A stretch of 10,916 nt of DNA. Source: Bacteroidales bacterium. GTDB lineage: Bacteria; Bacteroidota; Bacteroidia; Bacteroidales; NBLH01. Shown piece after piece: positions 1 to 8,425 of this stretch. How positions within the stretch are numbered: the first letter of the stretch is position 1; every line of letters starts with the position of its first letter. The stretch lies in contig JALWNR010000662.1 of assembly GCA_027083715.1 (NCBI GenBank), positions 1 to 10,916 on the forward strand, read 5' to 3'. The notes under the pieces were generated by a model. That model saw nothing but the letters and a program-made list of their open reading frames with translations. It was not told where the DNA came from and searched no databases. The translations under genes were made by a program, and so were the position numbers.

Positions 1-2
1 AA

Positions 3-806
3 ATAATTATAAAAGAAGTTAGCAAATTGATTATTTTATTGCTAATAATCAACATAATATCCGATAAACTATCCGCACAAGAAAAAAACATACAATTCAG
101 AATACTTACTTTCAATATTTATCATGGTGCAACAATGAATAATGATTATGATTTAAACAAAATTGCACAAGTTATAAACTCGGTAAATCCGGATTTGGTT
201 GCATTACAAGAAGTAGATTATAAAACAAATCGTGCAAAAAAAATGGATTTATGCACTGAATTGGCAAAATTAACTCGTCTAATTCCACTGTTTGGAAGGG
301 CAATGTATTATGATGATGGTGAATATGGTGTAGGGATTTTGTCAAAATATACCTTTATAAAAACACAAAGACATCTCCTCCCTTATTCTGAAAATCACGA
401 GCCACGTGTGGCACTTGAAATTTTGTTAAAACTACCTATAGGAGACACTATACGTTTTGTAGGAACACATCTTGATCACACGAAAAAACAAACAGATAGA
501 ATAAATCAAATAAAAGAAATTAACCGGCTGTTTTCAAAAAATGATTTCCCGACAATTCTTGCCGGAGATATGAATACATGCCCAGCTAGTTTGGAGTTTT
601 CACTATTAAAAGAGCAATGGACAAATTCTTATACTAAGGAAAATCAAAAAACTTATCCTTCGGATAAACCTGAAAGAAGAATTGATTACATATTATATAA
701 ACCCCAAAACTATTGGAAAGTTACAGAATATAGAGTAATTTGTAGTAAGACAGCCTCTGACCATTGTGCCGTTTTCACGATACTTGAATACATTAAAAAT
801 CCTTAA
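3..806 (+). CDS. Secreted endonuclease/exonuclease/phosphatase-fold hydrolase (5' end uncertain)
   Basis: This is a metal-dependent phosphoesterase of the EEP (DNase I-like) superfamily, probably exported to the periplasm or beyond. The frame has no stop between base 3 and the first start-like codon, a TTG at 27. The leader before that TTG (KEVSK) looks like the charged N-region of a signal peptide, so the true start may lie left of the window. Numbering from the TTG, a hydrophobic stretch (residues 2-11) is followed by a likely cleavage site at SAQ (16-18). The family motifs appear in order: metal-site Asn in FNIYHG (N30), QEVD with the metal-binding Glu (E62), THLDH (H148), GDMN (D181, N183), IDY (D220) and the catalytic SDH (D245, H246). 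All key residues are present and the length is normal for a single-domain family member, so it should be active. The substrate (nucleic acid, phospholipid headgroup or another phosphodiester) cannot be told from sequence. A terminator follows, separating it from the receptor gene. Confidence 0.88.
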   Translation: MIIKEVSKLIILLLIINIISDKLSAQEKNIQFRILTFNIYHGATMNNDYDLNKIAQVINSVNPDLVALQEVDYKTNRAKKMDLCTELAKLTRLIPLFGRAMYYDDGEYGVGILSKYTFIKTQRHLLPYSENHEPRVALEILLKLPIGDTIRFVGTHLDHTKKQTDRINQIKEINRLFSKNDFPTILAGDMNTCPASLEFSLLKEQWTNSYTKENQKTYPSDKPERRIDYILYKPQNYWKVTEYRVICSKTASDHCAVFTILEYIKNP

Positions 807-833
807 AACTACATTAGTACAACTATTATAACC

Positions 834-862
834 ATAGAGTTTTAATAGACTCTATTTTGTTT
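834..862 (+). terminator. Intrinsic terminator after the EEP hydrolase
   Basis: A perfect 7-bp inverted repeat (ATAGAGT at 834-840, ACTCTAT at 849-855), extendable by one T-G wobble to leave a 6-base loop, is followed at once by a T-rich tract (TTTTGTTT). It lies 27 bases after the hydrolase stop codon. The stem is AT-rich, so its efficiency is uncertain. Confidence 0.6.
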
Positions 863-916
863 ATAAGTATTTAATAATTCAATTATTCGGGTTAAGAAAT
901 CCTTATATTTTTTATT

Positions 917-924
917 TATATTTG
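917..924 (+). promoter_or_regulatory. Bacteroidota-type -7 box for the TonB receptor gene
   Basis: TATATTTG matches the known Bacteroidota -7 consensus TAnnTTTG at every fixed position. It would place the transcript start near 931, giving a leader of about 27 bases before the ATG at 958. The -33 element is poor: only a TTA at 892-894, at 22-base spacing, resembles the expected TTG. The box covers the TTG at 922, which argues against translation starting there. Confidence 0.5.
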
Positions 925-957
925 AGCCCTTTTTTTACTAACCTAAATAGTATTATT

Positions 958-3900
958 ATGTTTAAAAAATTCAGATTCATTATCCCCCTGATAGGCTTAA
1001 TGCTTATAAGCAGTATGGCTTGGGGGCAGGGAGCTACCACAGCCGCTCTGCGAGGAAAAGTTGTAGATGACAAAGGAAATCCCTTAGAAAATGCAAATGT
1101 TATATTGATTCATGAACCATCAGGCTCGCAGTATGGAGCCATGACAATGCAAGATGGAAGATTTACCATTACAGGTGCTCGTGTTGGGGGTCCCTATAAA
1201 GTAATTATTACTTCTATTGGATATGCAAAGAAAGAACAAACAGGAATTTACCTAAACCTGAATCAGACTTTGCAGTTAAGTTTTGTATTAAAGCAAACCG
1301 ACCAGCAAATTGAAGAGGTTACGGTAAGTTATGACAAAGGCAACGACATGAGTACCGAAAGAACCGGAGCCGAAACATTTGTTAAAAGTAAAGAAATTAA
1401 CAGCTTGCCAACCATTTCGCGCGGTCAAAAAGACTTTACTCGTTTGACTCCTCAATCAGATGGAAATAGTTTCGGTGGCAGAAATAACCTATACAATAAC
1501 TTCTCTTTAGACGGTTCTATTTTCAACAACTCATTCGGGCTGGATTATGCAACCCCAGGCGGACAAGCTGATGCTCAGCCTGTTTCACTGGACGCTATCG
1601 AGCAAATTCAAGTTTCATTAGCACCTTTCGATGTACGTGAAGGAGGATTTACGGGAGCAGGAGTAAATGCGGTAACCCGTTCAGGAACAAACAATATAGA
1701 TGCATCTGTTTACTATTATTTCCGTAACGAAGGAATGATTGGAGATAAAGTTGGAGATACAAAAGTGCAAAACTTAGATTTCAGTACTAAATTATATGGT
1801 TTTCGTGTTGGAGGACCTATTATTAAAAATAAATTATTTTTCTTTATAAATGCTGAAAGTGAACGTAAAGAAGAACTTGCACACGGTTTTGTGGCACGCG
1901 ATGATGCCGGACAAACAGATCCTAATGTTACATCTGTTTGGAGATCGGATATTGAGGCAGTACAACAACATTTCAAAGACGTTTGGGGGTACGATCCGGG
2001 AGCTTATGAAGGTTATAATCATAAAACTTCTAATGATAAAGTTCTTGCTAAATTGGATTGGAACATTAGTGACAAGCATCATTTTACCATTCGTTATAAT
2101 TATTTAAATGCATGGAAAGATATTCTACCTCATCCGGAAGCAATTATTGGACGGGGTCCCACAAGCTACCGTTTACCTTTTGAAAATTCATCATACCGGA
2201 TTTTTAATAAAATAAATTCAGTAGTTTCCGAATTAAATTCACGTTTCGGAAGTAAATTTTCTAATAAATTATTGGTTGGTTACACTACATTTCGTGATCA
2301 CAGAGAACCAAAGTCAGTACCATTCCCGGTAGTTGACATTTTTGATGCGAATGGAAACTTAGCCATTACTGCCGGTTCTGAAATGTTTTCAACCCATAAT
2401 ATCCTTAACCAAAATGTATTTCAATTTACAGATAACTTTAGTTATTATATGAATAAGCACACTTTAACAGCAGGTGTGAATCTTGAAATCTTTAAATTTG
2501 AAAACTCATTTAACTTATTTTATTATCCATGGTTAGCTGCATTTTCGGTTCAAGATTTTTTAAATGACAATTTAACAAATATGCTTACAGGACAATCAGT
2601 AACACCTGCTGATGTGCCGGGAATGATTAGTGCCAGTGAGCAAAATCCTTATGCATGGTCTTATGTAGATGTTGCACAATTAGGTTTTTATGTTCAGGAT
2701 GAGTTTGCAGCCACTGATAATTTAAACTTAACTTTTGGCTTGCGTGTAGATGTACCTGTTTACCTGAATAGTTTAGAACCTGATCCGGTAATTCAAAATT
2801 TTAATGGATGGGTAGATGAAAATGGAAATCCGGTAAAAGTAGATCCTTCAAAATGGCCGGATGCAAATCTATTATGGGCTCCGCGTTTTGGATTTAACTG
2901 GGATACAAAAGGAGATCAAACATTAATGCTACGTGGTGGTACCGGTATCTTCTCCGGTAGAGTTCCATTTGTATGGTTAGGAAACCAAGCCTCTAACTCC
3001 AAAATGGATCCGGGTTATACCTTCCAAATTAACTCTACTGCCGAAGGATTTAAGTTCCCGCAGGTTTGGAAAAGTGATTTAGCTGTTGATTATAAATTTG
3101 CAGACAGTTGGATTTTCTCTTTTGAAGGAATTTATTCAAAAGATATAAATGCTGTGGTTCACAGAAATTATGATATGATGAAACCATCGCAACAGTTAAC
3201 CGGAACGGGCGATACTCGTGCAGTATTTGGCGGCTTTAACGAAACACATATTTATGCTTCAAGTGCTGATGCTATTGGTTTTTTGGATGCCGGTGTTATT
3301 GTCATGGATAATGTAAAAGAAGGGGCACAATACTCATTAACAGGGCAGTTGAAAAAAGCTTTTGACTTTGGTTTATTTGCTAATATTGCTTATACATACA
3401 TGCAATCAAAAGATTATACTTCAATTCCTGCTGAAATTGCAGCCGATGCTTTCCAAAGAAATCCGGTGGTAGGAGATCCAAATCAACCAATGTACTCATA
3501 TTCTCGTTATGGATTAAAACACAGAATTATTGCCACATTAATGTATCAAGTTGATTATAAAAACATGGCTTCATCATTTGCTCTTTTTTGGGAAACAGGT
3601 AAAGGAAACCGTTATTCATACACTTATGTTGGCGATTTAAATCAGGATGGAATCCAAAATAATGACCTTTTATACATCCCTAAAAACCAATCAGATATTA
3701 ATTTTGGAACCGTTGATGGTAATGGAGTTGCAACAGTAGCACCTGATGCTGATGCTCAATGGGCTGCTTTAGATGCATTTATTGAGCAAGATCCTTATTT
3801 GAGTGAACACAGAGGTGAATATGCTGAACGTAATGGAGCCTTGCAACCTTGGTTTACTCAGGTCGATTTTAAATTCATGCAAGATTTTAGAATTAAAGCA

Positions 3901-4143
3901 GGAGAAAAAACAAATACTCTTAGATTAAGTTTTGATGTAATGAATATTGGTAATATGCTAAATTCTAATTGGGGCATACGTCAAATACCGACAACTACAA
4001 ATCCGATTACTGTAAACGGTTTGGATGCTAATAATGTTCCTTATTTTAGCTTTAACACTAATTTAAAAGAAACTTATATTGATGATGTTTCAATCATCTC
4101 TAAATGGCAATTACAAATTGGTATTCGTTGGATTTTCCATTAA
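958..4143 (+). CDS. TonB-dependent outer-membrane receptor, Oar-like with carboxypeptidase-regulatory-like domain
   Basis: This is an outer-membrane transporter of 1061 residues, energised by TonB-ExbBD and taking up an unknown ligand. The ATG at 958 opens a clean signal peptide (basic MFKKFRF, hydrophobic core, cleavage near AWGQ at 21-24). A TTG at 922 in the same frame adds 12 residues that spoil the signal and overlaps the promoter box. After the signal come a CarboxypepD_reg-like Ig-fold domain (about 31-113), a TonB-box-like IEEVTV (118-123), a plug domain (about 135-260) and a long beta-barrel ending in an aromatic-rich final strand (WQLQIGIRWIFH). Residues 892-908 carry GDLNQDG followed by NDLLYIP, an acidic loop I know from Oar-type receptors and a plausible Ca2+-binding loop. 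No SusD-like lipoprotein adjoins it, so a SusCD glycan system is unlikely. Protein, peptide or metal-complex uptake are all possible. It appears monocistronic, with its own promoter and terminator. The family assignment is firm; the ligand is unknown. Confidence 0.92.
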   Translation: MFKKFRFIIPLIGLMLISSMAWGQGATTAALRGKVVDDKGNPLENANVILIHEPSGSQYGAMTMQDGRFTITGARVGGPYKVIITSIGYAKKEQTGIYLNLNQTLQLSFVLKQTDQQIEEVTVSYDKGNDMSTERTGAETFVKSKEINSLPTISRGQKDFTRLTPQSDGNSFGGRNNLYNNFSLDGSIFNNSFGLDYATPGGQADAQPVSLDAIEQIQVSLAPFDVREGGFTGAGVNAVTRSGTNNIDASVYYYFRNEGMIGDKVGDTKVQNLDFSTKLYGFRVGGPIIKNKLFFFINAESERKEELAHGFVARDDAGQTDPNVTSVWRSDIEAVQQHFKDVWGYDPGAYEGYNHKTSNDKVLAKLDWNISDKHHFTIRYNYLNAWKDILPHPEAIIGRGPTSYRLPFENSSYRIFNKINSVVSELNSRFGSKFSNKLLVGYTTFRDHREPKSVPFPVVDIFDANGNLAITAGSEMFSTHNILNQNVFQFTDNFSYYMNKHTLTAGVNLEIFKFENSFNLFYYPWLAAFSVQDFLNDNLTNMLTGQSVTPADVPGMISASEQNPYAWSYVDVAQLGFYVQDEFAATDNLNLTFGLRVDVPVYLNSLEPDPVIQNFNGWVDENGNPVKVDPSKWPDANLLWAPRFGFNWDTKGDQTLMLRGGTGIFSGRVPFVWLGNQASNSKMDPGYTFQINSTAEGFKFPQVWKSDLAVDYKFADSWIFSFEGIYSKDINAVVHRNYDMMKPSQQLTGTGDTRAVFGGFNETHIYASSADAIGFLDAGVIVMDNVKEGAQYSLTGQLKKAFDFGLFANIAYTYMQSKDYTSIPAEIAADAFQRNPVVGDPNQPMYSYSRYGLKHRIIATLMYQVDYKNMASSFALFWETGKGNRYSYTYVGDLNQDGIQNNDLLYIPKNQSDINFGTVDGNGVATVAPDADAQWAALDAFIEQDPYLSEHRGEYAERNGALQPWFTQVDFKFMQDFRIKAGEKTNTLRLSFDVMNIGNMLNSNWGIRQIPTTTNPITVNGLDANNVPYFSFNTNLKETYIDDVSIISKWQLQIGIRWIFH

Positions 4144-4165
4144 GATAGTTTTTCTTAATATTTTT

Positions 4166-4199
4166 AAAGCGTTATTCATGTATTGGATGACGCTTTTTT
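4166..4199 (+). terminator. Strong intrinsic terminator after the TonB receptor
   Basis: Bases 4166-4178 pair with 4184-4196 over 13 continuous base pairs, including two T-G wobbles, around a 5-base loop (4179-4183). The stem begins AAAGCGT and closes ACGCTTT, running into a T tract (4194-4199). It lies 22 bases after the stop codon and is the best terminator in the window. Confidence 0.85.
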
Positions 4200-4625
4200 A
4201 TTTTAATCCATCGGGTATCAAATAATTCATTGACAACAATTTTTTTCAACAACTATGGCTTTTTAGAAGAATTTATGCCTTATATTTTGTTCATTCTATA
4301 AGAAATGAATTAATAAAAATGTCCTATAGAACAACAATAGTTCGTCAAATTTTTATAAAACATTAAATTTCAACAACTTATAAAATAATGAAGCCAAATA
4401 TTAATATACTGATTTCTTGTAAATTAATTCACTTCTCACTCTTTACCCTTTATTTTTTAACGAAGTATTGTAACAAAGAACAATCAAAAAACACCTAATA
4501 CACTATTAAACAATCATTTACATGTACAAGTATTATATTTTAACAAAAAATCAACTAAGGTATTATTCAAAGCTTAATAATTATTTTTATTTTTACACGT
4601 TAAATGATAATATAATTTATAAAAA
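4200..4625. other. Long AT-rich intergenic spacer without a convincing gene
   Basis: This stretch separates the receptor terminator from the next gene. I find no tRNA, no riboswitch-like conserved core and no ORF with protein character. The only ORF with an ATG start that I examined (4388-4498, 36 codons) has no family resemblance. The stretch holds an inverted repeat (TTGTTC plus TATA at 4287-4300 against TATAGAACAA at 4325-4334, with a 4-base bulge) and an 11-base direct repeat (TTTCAACAACT at 4244 and 4368). Both are within what AT-rich DNA gives by chance. No exact TAnnTTTG box is present. Two overlapping TATTTTTA matches (4582-4589 and 4588-4595, seven of eight positions counting the free ones) are the nearest candidates for the downstream gene's promoter. 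Confidence 0.5.
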
Positions 4626-7600
4626 TTGAAAAAATATCTTTACATTGTAATAATTATCACACTAGTTTTTCCGGCTACTTTAAAAGCTCAGTTTTATAAT
4701 GGGCATAGAATGACTTTTGGGAAGAACAGGGTACAGTACAATGATTTTTACTGGGAATACTACAGGTTTAAAAGATTTGATACCTATTTTTATGCGGGTG
4801 GCAGAAATCTTGCAAGGAATGCTGCAAAAATTATTGATGAAGAGTTAAAAAATTTTGAAAAATTTTTCAGCCATAATTTACAACATAGAATTATCTTTAT
4901 TATTTATAATAAACATTCTGAATTTAAGCAAAGCAATATTGGCTTAATATCCGGAGATGAAAATACAAACATTGGTGGTACTGCCCAAATTATTGACAAC
5001 AAAGTTTTTATATATTATGAAGGAAATCACAATCAATTCAGAAAGCAAATAAAATCTGCCCTTGCAGAAGTTTTCCTGATTAATATGTTATATGGCGGAA
5101 ACTTTAAACAAAAAGTTAGTTCGGCTGCTTTAATGAATTTACCTAAATGGTTTACAAAAGGTTTAGTTGCCTACCTTGCTGAAGATTGGAGTTCAGAAAT
5201 GGACGATCGCACCAAAGATTTATTGGAACGCGGAAAGTTAAAAAAAATTAACCAGTTACAAGATCAAGAAGCAATAGATGCAGGACATGCAGTTTGGAAT
5301 TTTATTGTCAAATATTATGGCGAAGCAGTTATTTCAAATATAATTTACCTGACACGCATTAACAAAAGTCCTGAAAATGGCTTTGTATATGTTTTAGGTG
5401 CAGATATGCCTGCGTTAGAATATATGTGGCTTGATTATTACAAAAAAAGATACGCACAAGACACAGAAGGAACTGCTGAGATAAAAAAAGAAGATCGCTT
5501 GTTTAAACCTAAAAAGAAACGAGTTTACCAGCATGTGAAATATAGCCCGGACAAACGCTATGTGGCTTATGTTACCAACTATTCCGGCAAACGAAAAATC
5601 TACATATACGACACACAAACTCAAAAAGCAAAAAAAATCATCCGCTTAGAACATCGTTTACCCCAAATTGTTGATTATTCATATCCTGTATTAGCCTGGC
5701 ATCCTTCGGGTAAAATACTTGCCTATGTATCGGAAGAAAAAGGTAAATTATTTATGAACTTCTACATGACAGAGACCGATGAAATTAAAAAACGGAATAT
5801 GGTATTTTTTGATAAAATATTAGATTTTTCCTACTCGGAAAACGGTTTGGATATGGCGATTTCGGGTGTTGTTAACGGGCAAACTGATATTTTTGTTTTC
5901 AACCTTTCGGCAAATGCTGCCAAAAGAATAACCAACGATATTGCTGATGATTTATATCCAAAATTTATTGACCAAGGTACAAAAATTATTTTTGCATCAA
6001 ATCGTTTAAGCGATACCTTAAAAATTGACAAATCGGTAAACCCAAAACTATCATCGACTTATGATTTATATATTTACGATTTAAAAAAACAATCAAAAAT
6101 TTTGCAAAATATCACAAATACTCCATTTCTCAATGAAAAAATGCCCATTGGTATTAAAAAAAATACATATACTTATTTGAGTGATAAAAATGGTATCTAT
6201 AACCGTTTTTTGGCAACCCATGACAGTACCATAAGCTTTATTGACACAACCACACATTACAGATATTACACAAACACATATCCTTTAACGAATAACCGTA
6301 GAAACATTAATTATTATGATATAGACGCCGCCAATAATGAAACTCTGGAAATAATGCATTATTGGGGACAAGATAATTTGTATGAATATGAACAAACGAA
6401 ACAAAATATCCAACTCAAACCTACGGTTTACAGAAAAAATAAAAATAAATGGTTTCATAAGCAAGATAGCTTAAAACAAGTTAAAATACAAGAAGAAATC
6501 AGAAAACAAGAGATTAGAGACAGTCTGGCAAGAAACCATCTGGTACCTCATCCTGACAGTGTTTTGATTGATATAAATTATTATGTATTTGAACGCGAAA
6601 AAGAAAACCCTTACCATATTGTTTACGGTACTGATACTGCCTATAATAAAAATATAAAACAAACACCCGAGTGGCCTGAACAAAAAATATATTTAACCTC
6701 ATTTTATCGAAACACTATGGTTTCGCAGATTGATTTTGGCTTTTTAAACGATAGTTATCAGGCTTATGTTCCGGGTGCTTATTATTTTAATCCGGGATTT
6801 AACATTTTAACAAAAATTGGGGTTAACGATTTATTTGAAGACTACCGTATTACAGGTGGATTTCGCTTTGCAGGAGATTTTAACAGTTATGAATACCTGC
6901 TAAGCGTTGAAGATTTAAAAACAAGATGGGACAAACAATACATTTATCACCGGCTTTCAGTAACTAATTACACAGAAGGATATGTTCCTTATAAGCTTAT
7001 TACTAATGAACTGAAATTTCGTTTATCCTACCCTTTTAATCAAGTAAGTTCTCTTCGCGGGATGATTAGCGGACGGTCTGACAGAGGCATTGTATTGGCG
7101 TATTATATACCGCAAACCTTAACAGAAAAAGATGTTTACCGTTATCTGGGAGGATTAAAAATAGAATATGTTTTTGACAACACAATTGAGCGTAGCATTA
7201 ACATATACAATGGTTTACGATTTAAAATTTTTGGAGAGTATTATCAAGGAATATCTCCAACAACTGAACAAACTTATATTTGGGGTGCAGACTTCAGATA
7301 TTATCAGCCAATTCATCGCAGCTTAATTTTTGCGGGAAGAATTGCAACAAGCGCATCTTGGGGTACCGGAAAATTACTTTACTATCTGGGGAGTGTAGAT
7401 AACTGGATGAATTTTTCAGTAGATGTACCCACATTTGACCAATCTGTAAGAATAGATCCTAATGAAAATTATATTTTTCAAGCTGTTGCAACTGATATGA
7501 GAGGTTTTATTCAAAATGCCAGAAACGGAACAAAATTTGTTTTGGCAAATGCAGAAATTCGCTGGCCTATTTTTCAATATCTGGCAAACAGAACTTTAAA

Positions 7601-7889
7601 TTCACAATTTATTAATAATTTCCAAATTGTTGCTTTTGGGGATGTTGGAAGCGCATGGTCAGGACTTCACCCTTGGGAAGACGACAATGCTTATAATGAA
7701 GAAATTATTGAAAACAACCCTATTAGAATAATTATCAACAAAAATCGTTCACCTTTTATTTATGGCTACGGTTTTGGTTTGCGTTCAAAACTTTTAGGAT
7801 ATTTTGTTCGAGCTGATTGGGCTTGGGGAATAGATACAGGTGTTATTTTACCAATGGTTTTTTATTTTTCATTAAGTTTGGATTTTTAA
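4626..7889 (+). CDS. Exported fusion: degenerate peptidase-MA-like domain, TolB-like PD40 propeller, Omp85-type barrel
   Basis: This is a large cell-envelope protein of 1087 residues, probably anchored in the outer membrane by its C-terminal barrel. It starts with TTG: a stop codon at 4620-4622 lies just upstream in frame, and the TTG opens a textbook signal peptide (MKKYLY, hydrophobic core, cleavage near LKAQ, 19-22). Residues about 30-270 resemble peptidase MA (gluzincin) domains, but the expected HExxH reads A147-E148-V149-F150-L151, losing both His ligands, and the usual WF-x-EG motif reads WFTKG (K178). Proteolysis is therefore unlikely. Residues about 300-545 hold PD40/WD40-like beta-propeller repeats of TolB type (YSPDKRYVAYV, WHPSGKILAYV). 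A Lys/Gln/Glu-rich linker (about 590-650) precedes the barrel (about 690-1087), which has Omp85/D15-type signatures: GDVGSAW (1005-1011), YGFGLR (1048-1053) and a final strand ending in Phe. Similar fusions are, as I recall, widespread in Bacteroidota and often labelled TolB. The role is unknown; scaffolding or OM protein/lipid handling is inference. Confidence 0.8.
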   Translation: MKKYLYIVIIITLVFPATLKAQFYNGHRMTFGKNRVQYNDFYWEYYRFKRFDTYFYAGGRNLARNAAKIIDEELKNFEKFFSHNLQHRIIFIIYNKHSEFKQSNIGLISGDENTNIGGTAQIIDNKVFIYYEGNHNQFRKQIKSALAEVFLINMLYGGNFKQKVSSAALMNLPKWFTKGLVAYLAEDWSSEMDDRTKDLLERGKLKKINQLQDQEAIDAGHAVWNFIVKYYGEAVISNIIYLTRINKSPENGFVYVLGADMPALEYMWLDYYKKRYAQDTEGTAEIKKEDRLFKPKKKRVYQHVKYSPDKRYVAYVTNYSGKRKIYIYDTQTQKAKKIIRLEHRLPQIVDYSYPVLAWHPSGKILAYVSEEKGKLFMNFYMTETDEIKKRNMVFFDKILDFSYSENGLDMAISGVVNGQTDIFVFNLSANAAKRITNDIADDLYPKFIDQGTKIIFASNRLSDTLKIDKSVNPKLSSTYDLYIYDLKKQSKILQNITNTPFLNEKMPIGIKKNTYTYLSDKNGIYNRFLATHDSTISFIDTTTHYRYYTNTYPLTNNRRNINYYDIDAANNETLEIMHYWGQDNLYEYEQTKQNIQLKPTVYRKNKNKWFHKQDSLKQVKIQEEIRKQEIRDSLARNHLVPHPDSVLIDINYYVFEREKENPYHIVYGTDTAYNKNIKQTPEWPEQKIYLTSFYRNTMVSQIDFGFLNDSYQAYVPGAYYFNPGFNILTKIGVNDLFEDYRITGGFRFAGDFNSYEYLLSVEDLKTRWDKQYIYHRLSVTNYTEGYVPYKLITNELKFRLSYPFNQVSSLRGMISGRSDRGIVLAYYIPQTLTEKDVYRYLGGLKIEYVFDNTIERSINIYNGLRFKIFGEYYQGISPTTEQTYIWGADFRYYQPIHRSLIFAGRIATSASWGTGKLLYYLGSVDNWMNFSVDVPTFDQSVRIDPNENYIFQAVATDMRGFIQNARNGTKFVLANAEIRWPIFQYLANRTLNSQFINNFQIVAFGDVGSAWSGLHPWEDDNAYNEEIIENNPIRIIINKNRSPFIYGYGFGLRSKLLGYFVRADWAWGIDTGVILPMVFYFSLSLDF

Positions 7890-7943
7890 AAACATGCAGG
7901 CTTATTGCAAATAAACTACTCTTTACATTCATACGAATAGAGA

Positions 7944-8312
7944 ATGAAAATGCAAGATATATTTATAATATTACTAATTGGTTTAGCTGCCGGATTTTTA
8001 AGTGGCAGCATGGGTGTTGGTGGTGGCATAATAATAGTACCGGCACTGATATTTTTGATGGGTTTTTCACTTCATCAGGCACAAGGCACGAGTCTGGCAT
8101 TAATGACTATTCCGGTTATGATAATTGCTACATCAAATTTTTATAAACAGGGTTATATTGATATTAAAGTAGCATTAGTTTTAGCAATTACCTTTATGAT
8201 TGGAGGGTATTTCGGATCAAAATTTTCCATTATGATGCCGGAAAAAATTATGCGTAAATCATTTGGTATTTTTATGTTATTAGTTGCTCTAAAAATGATT
8301 TTCAGTAAATAG
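7944..8312 (+). CDS. Half-length TauE/SafE family membrane protein
   Basis: This is an inner-membrane protein of the TauE/SafE family (sulfite/organosulfonate exporter-like, DUF81), with about four hydrophobic segments in 122 residues. The hallmark N-terminal repeat is clear: GFLSGSMGVGGGIIIVP (17-33) followed by the QGTSLA element (47-52). A second glycine-rich block, GGYFGSKFS, precedes the last segment. Full-length members have about 240-270 residues made of two such repeats; here only one is present and no second half follows in the spacer downstream. It ends cleanly, without sign of a frameshift, so it probably works as a homodimer rather than being a decayed copy. The start is ATG at 7944, with a second ATG two codons later and a weak AGAG upstream. 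It lies 54 bases after the barrel fusion on the same strand with no terminator between, so co-transcription is possible. The substrate is unknown. Confidence 0.8.
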   Translation: MKMQDIFIILLIGLAAGFLSGSMGVGGGIIIVPALIFLMGFSLHQAQGTSLALMTIPVMIIATSNFYKQGYIDIKVALVLAITFMIGGYFGSKFSIMMPEKIMRKSFGIFMLLVALKMIFSK

Positions 8313-8401
8313 TGTATTCATAGAAAATGCCTGTTTTTACATTGAATTTGTATTGACATTAACGTTATCGAAGAAATTACTTATAAAAAATATAATTTTC
8401 T

Positions 8402-8425
8402 AAAAAGCGCCCAATAAGAACGCTT
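8402..8425 (-). terminator. Terminator-like hairpin, active only as minus-strand RNA
   Basis: Read on the minus strand, AAGCGTTC (8425-8418) pairs with GGGCGCTT (8412-8405) over 8 bp, including two T-G wobbles, around the loop TTATT. Counting the last two stem bases it ends in five T. On the plus strand the wobbles become C-A mismatches and no T tract follows. The AAAGCG-type stem resembles the receptor terminator. No minus-strand gene lies directly upstream of it; the nearest one, YitT, ends at 9248. Confidence 0.45.

Noticed and set aside
922..957. TTG start 12 codons upstream of the receptor ATG
   Set aside because: It overlaps a full match to the -7 promoter box and adds residues before an already complete signal peptide.
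4287..4334. Bulged inverted repeat TTGTTC/TATA against TATAGAACAA as a possible structured RNA
   Set aside because: The stem is almost entirely A-T, is interrupted by a 4-base bulge and encloses a 24-base loop; no conserved RNA core is recognisable.
4244..4378. Direct repeat TTTCAACAACT in the spacer, copies 124 bases apart
   Set aside because: By a rough estimate about one 11-base match is expected by chance in 425 bases of such AT-rich sequence, and there is no third copy.
4388..4498. 36-codon ORF in the long spacer (starts MKPNINILISCK)
   Set aside because: It lies in AT-rich spacer, has no ribosome binding signal, signal peptide cleavage site or family resemblance, and is of a length expected by chance.
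7817..8146. 109-codon frame across the end of the barrel fusion and the TauE gene
   Set aside because: It is a shadow in another frame of two well-supported genes and has an unnatural composition.
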